A DNA stretch of 64,000 nt from Jiangella mangrovi. Its GTDB lineage: Bacteria > Actinomycetota > Actinomycetes > Jiangellales > Jiangellaceae. Below the pieces are notes generated by a model that saw only the letters and a list, made by a program, of their open reading frames with translations, did no database searches and had not been told where the DNA came from. The stretch spans positions 2,356,001 through 2,420,000 of the forward strand of contig NZ_JACHMM010000001.1 in assembly GCF_014204975.1 (NCBI RefSeq), in the 5' to 3' direction. Numbering within the stretch: position 1 is the first letter of the stretch; every line of letters starts with the position of its first letter. Shown piece after piece: positions 8,294 through 15,714 of the stretch. The position numbers and the translations under genes are program-made.

Positions 8294-9520
8294 TCATGGC
8301 GCGGCGGGGAACGTGAGGCTCACGGTGGCGCCGTCGCCCGGGCGGCCGTCGATGACCATGGTGCCGTCGTGGGCGTGCACGATCTCGTCGACCAGAGCGA
8401 GCCCGAGGCCGAGCCGCGGGTGCTGGCCGTTGCCGTTGGCGCCCGGACCACGGTGGAAGCGCTGGGTCAGCTCGGCCGCCAGCTGCGGGTCGAGGCCGTC
8501 GCCGTCGTCGATGACGGCGATGCACACGGTGCCGCCGGACCCGCCCGACGCGTCCGACCCGCTCAGCCCCAGCGTGATCGTCCCGCCCCGCCCGACGTGG
8601 TCCATGGCGTTGTCGACCAGGGCGGCGACGGCGCGGCGCAGGGCGCTGGGCACGCCGGCGACGACGTGGGAGTCGGTGGGGACGCTGTCGACGACGAGGT
8701 CGACCCCGGCCTCGTCGGCGGTGGCGGCGAAGGAGTCCTTGACCTGCGTGGCGACGCGGGCGAGGTCGACCGGCTGGCGCGCCTCGGGCCGGAACTGCAT
8801 CTCCGCGGACAACAGCATGTCGTTGACGATGTCGGTGAGCACCCGCGCGTCGTCGACCAGCTGGTCGATCTCCTGCCGCTGGTCGTCGTCGGTGCTCGGA
8901 CGGCGTTGCAGCAGCTGGGCCCGGGTGTGCAGGATGGCCAGCGGGGTGCGCAGCTCGTGCCCCGCCTCGGCGACGAACCGGCGCTGCGAGGCGAGCGCGT
9001 CGCCGAGCGGGCGCACGGCGCGCCGCGCCACCAGCCAGCCGAGCCCGGCCGCTGCCAGCACGCCGACGACGCCGACGAGGATGGACAGCCGGGCCAGGCG
9101 CTCGGTCTCCTCCTGCTGCTCGGTGAAGTTCGTGGCCGCCGCGAGGCGTTCGCCGCCGCTCTCGTCGACGTGGGCGAGGAACGGGGTGTCGCAGACCTCG
9201 AACCGCCGGGTGCCGGGCTCCAGCTCGTCGACGGCGGCGCGGACGTCCGCCTCGGAGCAGCCGGGCGGGACGCCGTCGACGATGGTGCCGCCCGACGCCG
9301 GCACGGAGTCCGCGAGCTTCGCCTGGAGCTTGTGGTCGGTGGCGGAGATCCGCTCCTGCCCGCTGATGGAGTAGACGAGCGCGATGATGACGGCGATGAC
9401 CAGCGCGGCGGCGGCGCCCGTCTGCACCGCGACGACGACCGACGCCCGCCGCAGCAGCCGCCGGTCGGCGGGTGCGGGTTGCGGTCGGCGGCCCCGCGGG
9501 CCGTCGTGGCGCCGGCTCAC
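8294..9520 (-). CDS. Sensor histidine kinase
   Basis: Membrane sensor kinase of 408 residues. A membrane span near residues 30-50, an extracytoplasmic loop of about 95 residues with two Cys, and a second span near 145-165 frame the sensor. There is little room for a HAMP linker. The H box reads FVAEAGHELRTPLA, with the phospho-accepting His near residue 188; the N box (DNAMDH), DGDGLD and GLGLAL follow. It starts with GTG overlapping the response-regulator stop as GTGA, so the two are co-translated. The signal is unknown. Confidence 0.93.
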   Translation of the reverse strand: MSRRHDGPRGRRPQPAPADRRLLRRASVVVAVQTGAAAALVIAVIIALVYSISGQERISATDHKLQAKLADSVPASGGTIVDGVPPGCSEADVRAAVDELEPGTRRFEVCDTPFLAHVDESGGERLAAATNFTEQQEETERLARLSILVGVVGVLAAAGLGWLVARRAVRPLGDALASQRRFVAEAGHELRTPLAILHTRAQLLQRRPSTDDDQRQEIDQLVDDARVLTDIVNDMLLSAEMQFRPEARQPVDLARVATQVKDSFAATADEAGVDLVVDSVPTDSHVVAGVPSALRRAVAALVDNAMDHVGRGGTITLGLSGSDASGGSGGTVCIAVIDDGDGLDPQLAAELTQRFHRGPGANGNGQHPRLGLGLALVDEIVHAHDGTMVIDGRPGDGATVSLTFPAAP

Positions 9521-10188
9521 GCGGACCCCATCCGATAGCCGAGGCCGTGGACGGTGCGGATGACGTCCCGGCCGAGTTTCCTGCGCAGATAGTAGACGTA
9601 GGTGTCGACGGCGCCGGGGCTGTCGGCGTCGGGGAACACCTGCCGGCGCAGCTCGTCGCGCGTGAACACCTGCGACGGATGGGCGGCGAACAGCTGCAGC
9701 AGCTCGTTCTCGCGTCCGGACAGCTCGATCGAGCCGGTCTCGCCTCCGACGACCCGCCGCGCGGTGACGTCGAGGTGCCGGTCGCCGAGGTCCAGCCGGG
9801 TCGAGGTGTCCGTGTGCCGGCGCAGCAGCGCGCGCAGCCGGGCCAGCAGCTCGTCGATCTCGAACGGCTTGACCACGTAGTCCTCGGCGCCCGCGTCGAG
9901 CCCTTCGACGCGGTCCTCGGTGGTGCCGCGCGCCGTCAGCACGAGGATCGGCGTCGTGACGCCACGGGCGCGCAGCCGGCGCACGAGGTCGACGCCCTCG
10001 ATGGCCGGCAGCCCGCGGTCGATGACCATGACGGCGTACTGCTGCGTCAGCGCGTGGTGCAGCCCCGACTGGCCGTCGCGGGCGACGTCGACGGTGTAGC
10101 CCTCGTCCCTGAACAGCCGGTCCAGCAGCGCCGCCAGCTTGGCGTCATCCTCGACCAGCAGCAGCGTGCGGTCCTCCGCGCCCGTCAT
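9517..10188 (-). CDS. OmpR/PhoB-family response regulator
   Basis: DNA-binding response regulator of 223 residues, partner of the kinase that follows. The receiver domain (about 8-118) has the acidic pair EDD, the phospho-accepting Asp in VIDRGLP near residue 50, and Lys in VKPF near residue 102. The C-terminal winged helix ends in DTYVYYLRRKLGRDVIRTVHGLGYRM. The frame is open further upstream; ATG at 10188 is chosen from the receiver-domain boundary, though its ribosome site is weak. Confidence 0.93.
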   Translation of the reverse strand: MTGAEDRTLLLVEDDAKLAALLDRLFRDEGYTVDVARDGQSGLHHALTQQYAVMVIDRGLPAIEGVDLVRRLRARGVTTPILVLTARGTTEDRVEGLDAGAEDYVVKPFEIDELLARLRALLRRHTDTSTRLDLGDRHLDVTARRVVGGETGSIELSGRENELLQLFAAHPSQVFTRDELRRQVFPDADSPGAVDTYVYYLRRKLGRDVIRTVHGLGYRMGSA

Positions 10189-10352
10189 GACCTCGATGGT
10201 CGCACGGCGGCTCTGAGGTTCCTCTGAGATCGGCGCCGAACCATGGAGCCACGGTCGATGAGAGATCGCCTCGGGCGACAACGCAACCGCGCGAAATGTC
10301 GTCTATCAGGGCAACGGGGGCCGAGTGTGACGCGGCTGCAGAGAGGCTGATG

Positions 10353-11039
10353 ATGAGCGCTGGTGGCGAGATCGAGGTCGGGCCGGCAACCGAGGACGAC
10401 CTGCGCAGGACCGCGGCACTGCACGTCGCCGAGCTGCCACACGGCCTGTTCCCGCGGCTCGGTGAGGGGTTCGTCCGGCGCTGGCACCGCGCGCATCTCG
10501 AGTCCGAGTACGGCGTCGTCCTGGTGGCGCGGCGCGGCGGCGACGTGGTGGGCTTCCTGCTCGGCACCACCGACCGGCCGGCCAACGTGGCCTGGATCCT
10601 CGGCCGCCGGCGCCGCGAGCTGATGACGGCGGGCCTGCGGGCATTGCTGACGCGGCCGGCGCTGGCCCTGGGATTCGTGCGGACCCGGGGCCCGCGGTAC
10701 GCGCGGCGGCTGCTCGGACGGGCTGCGGTGCCGGCCCGGGTGGCGAGCCGCGGCGACGTGCCGGAGGCCGGCTTCGGGCCCATCGCGGTGCTCGAGGCGA
10801 TCGTCGTGGCGCCCGAGGCGCGTGGCGCGTCGGCGGGCACGGCGCTGTCCGAGGAGTTCCTCTCGATCGTCGCGGCGGCCGGCGGCGACCGCGTCGAGCT
10901 GATCACGAAGGCGGGTGCCCGCGGTGCGGCCGGGTTCTACGAGCGGGCCGGCTGGCGCCGCGTCGGCAGCCATGTCGACCGCGACGGCGACGAGGTCCAC
11001 ACGTACCGGATCGACCCACGGTTCGTGCGGACTCGATGA
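10353..11039 (+). CDS. GNAT-family N-acetyltransferase
   Basis: Probable acetyl-CoA-dependent acetyltransferase of 228 residues. The middle block VLEAIVVAPEARGASAG carries the acetyl-CoA binding pattern (Q/R-x-x-G-x-G/A), and GAAGFYERAGWRRVG is a classic GNAT C-terminal element. ATG at 10353 is chosen because GAGAGG lies six bases upstream. An insert of about 50 residues rich in Arg and Leu (around residues 70-125) separates the first strand block from the CoA site. Its stop overlaps the next gene's ATG, so it is coupled to the exported M15-like protein. The substrate is unknown. Confidence 0.85.
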   Translation: MSAGGEIEVGPATEDDLRRTAALHVAELPHGLFPRLGEGFVRRWHRAHLESEYGVVLVARRGGDVVGFLLGTTDRPANVAWILGRRRRELMTAGLRALLTRPALALGFVRTRGPRYARRLLGRAAVPARVASRGDVPEAGFGPIAVLEAIVVAPEARGASAGTALSEEFLSIVAAAGGDRVELITKAGARGAAGFYERAGWRRVGSHVDRDGDEVHTYRIDPRFVRTR

Positions 11040-12049
11040 ACGGTCGCGTCGTCGGCCGCCGCGGCTTCCTCCTGGGGGCGACGGCGTCAGCCGCGGCCGT
11101 GCTCGCGGGATGCGGTGCGGACGAGCCGTCGCAGCCGCGCGCGGGCCGCGTTCTGCCGCGGCCTCCTGAAAAGCAGCCGGCGGGTCCGGCGCCGGAGCCC
11201 CCGTTACCGGTGCCGGACCTTCCGGTGGTGTCCCCGTGGGTCCCGGGCGGGAACGAGATCTCGCCCGAGATCAAGCTGGCCGCCGCTCGGGTGCTGGAGG
11301 CGCTGGGCACCGTGCCCGACGGCGTCCCCGTCGGTCCTGCGGCGGACCGGCTGGCGGCCGCCGGAGCCGACCCCGCGCTCGAGGCCGCGGCGGGACCGCT
11401 GCTGCCGCCGTCGTCGCCCGCCGTCGCACAGCTCGTCTACCCGCAGTACGGCGGGCTCGAGCGTGACACCGCGAGCGTCATGGCCGTGGTGCGCCAGACC
11501 TGGACCGACGGCGCGGAGCGGCGGGACCGGCTGGTGACGGCGGACGTGCGGCTGCGGCGGGCCGGCGGAGCGTGGACGGTGAGCGAGCTGCACCCCGTCG
11601 CGCCGCAGCCCGACGCCGTCGCCGCCCTGAGCGGACCGGCCGCCGAGCTGGCCGCGTCGCCCCGGGTGCTGCTGCCGAACGCGGCCGCCGCGGACCTCGC
11701 CGCCGAGGCCGTCGACACGCGGGTGGTCGGGGCGCTACTGGCGCTGTCGCGGACCTACGAGCTGGCCGTGACGGTGTTCCGCGCCGGCCACCCCGAGAAC
11801 GTCTTCGGCACCGACCGCACCAGCAACCACACCCGCGGCCGCGCCGTCGACATCTGGGCGGTCGACGGGCGGCCGGTGGTCTCGATGGCGAAGGACGAGC
11901 CGTTCCTGCTCGACTTCCTGGCCGCGGTGCGCTCCACCGGCAGCGACGAGATCGGCGGCCCCGTCGACCCCGACGGCCCGGGTGGGAAGCACTTCTCTGA
12001 CGCCCTGCACCGCGACCACGTGCACCTGGGCTTCGAGCGCGCCGCCTAG
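11036..12049 (+). CDS. Tat-exported lipoprotein with M15-like peptidase domain
   Basis: Protein of 337 residues. The start has a twin-arginine motif (RRGFLLG) followed by a lipobox (LAGC, Cys near 26), so it is probably a Tat-exported lipoprotein. A proline-rich linker follows. The C-terminal third has SNHTRGRAVDIW and DHVHLGF, which match the SxHxxGxAxD and terminal HxH pattern of zinc D-Ala-D-Ala peptidases of the M15 family. It may trim cell-wall peptides, but the divergence is large and activity is inferred. It overlaps the GNAT gene by four bases. Its TAG stop lies in a CTAG shared with the stop of the convergent DUF1801 gene. Confidence 0.75.
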   Translation: MNGRVVGRRGFLLGATASAAAVLAGCGADEPSQPRAGRVLPRPPEKQPAGPAPEPPLPVPDLPVVSPWVPGGNEISPEIKLAAARVLEALGTVPDGVPVGPAADRLAAAGADPALEAAAGPLLPPSSPAVAQLVYPQYGGLERDTASVMAVVRQTWTDGAERRDRLVTADVRLRRAGGAWTVSELHPVAPQPDAVAALSGPAAELAASPRVLLPNAAAADLAAEAVDTRVVGALLALSRTYELAVTVFRAGHPENVFGTDRTSNHTRGRAVDIWAVDGRPVVSMAKDEPFLLDFLAAVRSTGSDEIGGPVDPDGPGGKHFSDALHRDHVHLGFERAA

Positions 12050-12468
12050 CTCGTGCCGCCCTCGCGGGCGCGCAGGCCGTAGGTGCCGCGGGTGAGCGTC
12101 GCGTACGAGTGCCGCACGATCTGCGTCAGGACGTCGAGGTCGACCTCGTCGAGGTCCTTGAGGTAGATGCAGCCCACGCCGGTGGTGTGCGGGCCGAGCC
12201 TCGCCAGGTCGCCCGCGTGCGCCCCGACGCCGTCGGGCACGTAGACGGTCGACGCCGCCTTGCGGGGCGAGAAGGCGGCCGCCGGGCCATCGCCCCGGCG
12301 GCCGCTCTCGTACTCGTAGTGGTACCGGCCGAAGCCGATGATCGTGCCGTGCAGATCCGGCTCGTGGCCGGTCACCTCGCGCATCAGCGTCACCAGCGTC
12401 CGGGCGTCGCGGGCCCGTTTCCGCGGGGTCACCGTGTCGAGGTAGGCGTCCACCTCCGTCGCGCTCAT
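12046..12468 (-). CDS. DUF1801-family protein
   Basis: Small cytoplasmic protein of 140 residues of the YdhG/DUF1801 type. Supporting text: VDAYLDTVTPRKRARDARTLVTLM at the start (given in part) and GTIIGFGRYHYEY near residue 43, typical of the fold. No catalytic role is established for the family. It lies 38 bases downstream of the alpha/beta hydrolase on the same strand and may be co-transcribed with it. Confidence 0.8.
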   Translation of the reverse strand: MSATEVDAYLDTVTPRKRARDARTLVTLMREVTGHEPDLHGTIIGFGRYHYEYESGRRGDGPAAAFSPRKAASTVYVPDGVGAHAGDLARLGPHTTGVGCIYLKDLDEVDLDVLTQIVRHSYATLTRGTYGLRAREGGTS

Positions 12469-12506
12469 GACCCCATTCTGGGGGCCAGGGGCGCGTCAGC
12501 GGCGGC

Positions 12507-13397
<891 letters not shown>

Positions 13398-13482
13398 TTA
13401 TAAGTCAGATCGAAGCACCGCTATTCCAACCTGTCAAGCGACCCTATGGGGTTAGAATGAGGGCTGACCGGAAGGACCCGCC

Positions 13483-13983
13483 ATGACGACGCTGCTGCTC
13501 GACCTCGTGAACTCGCGCATCGTGTACCCCGACGGGCCGCACGACGAGCTCGCCGGCGACGACGCCGCGCGCGCCTGGCTGCGCGAACGCGGCGCCCAGG
13601 GCACGCCCGAGGAGATCGCCGACGCGCGCGCCGTCCGGCCGCTGCTGGCCGCCGTCATCAGGGGCGAGGAGACGCTCGACGCACTCGAGCCGTGGGTCGG
13701 CGCCATGCGCCGGCAGGCCACGCTCACCCGCGACGGCCTCCGCTGGCGCGACGAGGTCCCGGCCGGCCTGCGCGTCGGGGCGCGTGCCATCGAGGAGTGG
13801 GCGGCGCTGCAGGGGCCGGACGGGTCGCGCATCCGCCCCTGCGCCGCGCACGACTGCCAGCACTTCCTGGTCGACCACAGCCGGGCGAACGCCCGAAAGT
13901 GGCACTCGATGGAGATCTGCGGCAACCGGGCGAAAGCGCGGCGCCACTACGCGCGGACCAAGTCCGACGGTAGGGGTGTCTGA
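13483..13983 (+). CDS. CGNR zinc-finger transcriptional regulator
   Basis: Probable DNA-binding regulator of 166 residues. The N-terminal part is an ABATE-like ligand domain; the C-terminal part is the CGNR zinc finger, with Cys and His in PCAAHDCQHFLVDHSRANARK and the diagnostic CGNRAKARRHYART. GGAAGGA at about 13470 precedes the ATG. TAGAAT at 13453-13458 is a possible -10. It is divergent from the alpha/beta hydrolase and likely represses it. The last codons and the stop fall inside a repeat arm (13972-13989) that matches the end of the element at 40871. Confidence 0.9.
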   Translation: MTTLLLDLVNSRIVYPDGPHDELAGDDAARAWLRERGAQGTPEEIADARAVRPLLAAVIRGEETLDALEPWVGAMRRQATLTRDGLRWRDEVPAGLRVGARAIEEWAALQGPDGSRIRPCAAHDCQHFLVDHSRANARKWHSMEICGNRAKARRHYARTKSDGRGV

Positions 13984-13989
13984 CGGATC
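13972..13989. repeat. Copy of the MITE-type terminal repeat at the end of the CGNR gene
   Basis: AGGGGTGTCTGACGGATC matches the terminal repeat AGGGCGTGTCTGACGGATC at 40871-40889 except for one missing C. No matching second end is seen up to 14460, so this is a one-ended or decayed copy. It provides the stop codon of the CGNR gene. Confidence 0.7.
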
Positions 13990-14037
13990 TCCGGCGGCGC
14001 GGATCCACGATCAGAAACACCCGTGGCGGGGGACCTG

Positions 14038-14080
14038 GTCACCGCGTGAGTACGCGCGCCCGACCCCTTCACGCGGTGAC
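14038..14080. repeat. Perfect 12-base inverted repeat
   Basis: GTCACCGCGTGA at 14038-14049 and its exact complement at 14069-14080 enclose 19 bases. It stands in the gene-free stretch behind the CGNR gene, at a similar distance from the terminal repeat as the hairpin at 40912 is from its own. Confidence 0.6.
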
Positions 14081-14318
14081 GCATGGCGACGGTGTGAGAT
14101 CACTGTGCGGAGCGTGTGGGGGAACTGTTGTCGGAGCGACAGCATCGCCACGCCGATCAGGCAGAGATCTCCCACCAATGCTGGTCGTGCGCGCACCATC
14201 GAGCCTTGGCACGCTGGAGCGTTCCGCAAACCGGCACAATTCAGGCGTCTGAGCTCACTTCCGACGTGCCAAGGGGTCACCGCCGACGTGCCAAGGACGA
14301 GACCTCGTTCATCGTCGA

Positions 14319-14376
14319 TTGATCATGGAGAAGGTGGGCTCTCCAGTGACCTGAAGCCGTATTTCACCATGATCGA
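14319..14376. repeat. Degenerate TTGATCATGG-type hairpin
   Basis: The core GATCATGG (14321-14328) pairs with CCATGATC (14367-14374) and pairing continues imperfectly on both sides. The left arm TTGATCATGGAGAAG is identical to the left arm of the intact hairpin at 41138-41198, so the two are related repeats. Confidence 0.6.
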
Positions 14377-14452
14377 CAGTCGGCGGGCTGGATGACCACA
14401 GCGGAACCGCAGGCGGCTGCGTTGGGCGACTCTCGCGCGGGCTGCGGTGTGG

Positions 14453-14857
14453 TCAGTTGCCGAGTTCGGTGAAGAGGGTGAGTTGGAGGTCGCCGGGGGC
14501 GTCGAGGCGGGCGTTGAGGGAGTCCCACGGGGTGCGGGTGGGTTCGGCCAGCACCGAGGCGCCGCCGTCGGCCAGGAGCTTCGTCGTGGCCGCGGCGTCG
14601 TCGACCTCGAGGCCCACCCGGATGTGGCCGGCCACGCGGCGGCCGACCTCGACGCGGTCGATGAAGGCGGCCTGGTCCTCGTTGACGATCTCGATGGTCG
14701 CCCGGCCGGCGCCCAGCAGCATCACTCGGCCGTCGGGCGAGGAGAAGTCGGCCAGCTCCGGCAGGCCCAGGACGTCGCGGTAGAACCGGACGGCCTCGTC
14801 GTAGTCGGGGACGGTCACGACGAGCCGCAGCTCGCGCACGGGAGCGGTGTCGGTCAT
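14453..14857 (-). CDS. VOC-superfamily (glyoxalase/bleomycin-resistance-like) protein
   Basis: Single-chain protein of 134 residues with the VOC fold: a first half with DYDEAVRFYRDVLGLPEL and a second half with GGASVLAEPTRTPWDSLNAR and LQLTLF. Such proteins are metal-dependent lyases, dioxygenases or drug-binding proteins; the substrate cannot be inferred. It is divergent from the gluconokinase gene with 44 bases between starts. Confidence 0.85.
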   Translation of the reverse strand: MTDTAPVRELRLVVTVPDYDEAVRFYRDVLGLPELADFSSPDGRVMLLGAGRATIEIVNEDQAAFIDRVEVGRRVAGHIRVGLEVDDAAATTKLLADGGASVLAEPTRTPWDSLNARLDAPGDLQLTLFTELGN

Positions 14858-14901
14858 GGCCCCAGTCTGGACGCCGCCGCCCCACCGGGCCAGGGCGTGT
14901 G

Positions 14902-15468
14902 ATGCTGGACGGCGTGAGCATCCCGCCCATCCCGCCGCACCTCGTCGTCATGGGCGTGTCCGGCTCCGGCAAGACGACGGTCGCGACCCGCGTCGCCGAG
15001 CTGCTGGACCGTCCGTTCGCCGAGGCCGACGACATGCACCCGCCGGCCAACGTCGCCAAGATGTCGGCCGGTACGCCGCTGACCGACGCCGACCGCGAGC
15101 CGTGGCTGCGCACCGTCCGCGACTGGCTGAGCGCGCAGGCCGAGCAGGGCCACAGCGCCGTCGTCACCTGCTCCGCGCTGCGCCGGGTCTACCGCGACGT
15201 GCTGCGCGAGGCGGCCGGCGGGGTGCGGTTCGTGCACCTCGACGGCGACCCGGAGCTCATCGCCGCCCGGATGAAGGAGCGCAAGGGCCACTTCATGCCG
15301 CCGAGCCTGCTGCGCTCGCAGCTGGACACGCTCGAGCCGCTGCAGCCGGGCGAGGACGGCGTGCGGGTGCCGATCGCGGGCTCACCGGACGACATCGCCG
15401 CCGACGCGCTGCGCCGCCTCGGATTGCAAGGCGGTCACGCAGCGGCACCGTCCGGTCACGCCGAGTGA
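14902..15468 (+). CDS. gntK: Gluconokinase
   Basis: ATP-dependent kinase of 188 residues that phosphorylates D-gluconate to 6-phosphogluconate for the pentose phosphate pathway. Walker A is GVSGSGKTT. The signature DDMHPPANVAKMSAGTPLTD and the later KGHFMPPSLLRSQ are characteristic of GntK. ATG at 14902 has AGGG six bases upstream; GTG at 14914 is an alternative. No gluconate permease or GntR regulator is next to it. Confidence 0.93.
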   Translation: MLDGVSIPPIPPHLVVMGVSGSGKTTVATRVAELLDRPFAEADDMHPPANVAKMSAGTPLTDADREPWLRTVRDWLSAQAEQGHSAVVTCSALRRVYRDVLREAAGGVRFVHLDGDPELIAARMKERKGHFMPPSLLRSQLDTLEPLQPGEDGVRVPIAGSPDDIAADALRRLGLQGGHAAAPSGHAE

Positions 15469-15714
15469 TGTGATCCCCACCTCGGTTTCAGCAGTGGTAC
15501 GCACCGGGTATACCGGGTCGGCGGGCAGGGCGCGGCGGATCGTGATCTCCGCTCGCGGGGGTGGCGGAGAAACGTCGCTGCGCCGTGCCCGTCCCCGGGC
15601 GGGCGGCGGCGGACGCCGCGGCGAGTTCCGCTGCCGGAACTCTGCCGCCGCCCCAGCCGTCTTCTCCATGGCACGCGCGCCCGACTGGACGCGGCACCTA
15701 CCATCGAAGACGTC

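Larger units (their letters stand above)
13990..14452. other. Gene-free, repeat-rich stretch
   Basis: No credible gene is found in these 463 bases. They hold a 12-base perfect inverted repeat (14038-14049 and 14069-14080), a 14-base direct repeat CCGACGTGCCAAGG at 14261-14274 and 14283-14296 with a related inverted copy near 14203-14216, and a decayed hairpin with a GATCATGG core at 14319-14376. Together with the terminal repeat at 13972 this looks like the remains of one or more mobile elements. Confidence 0.6.
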
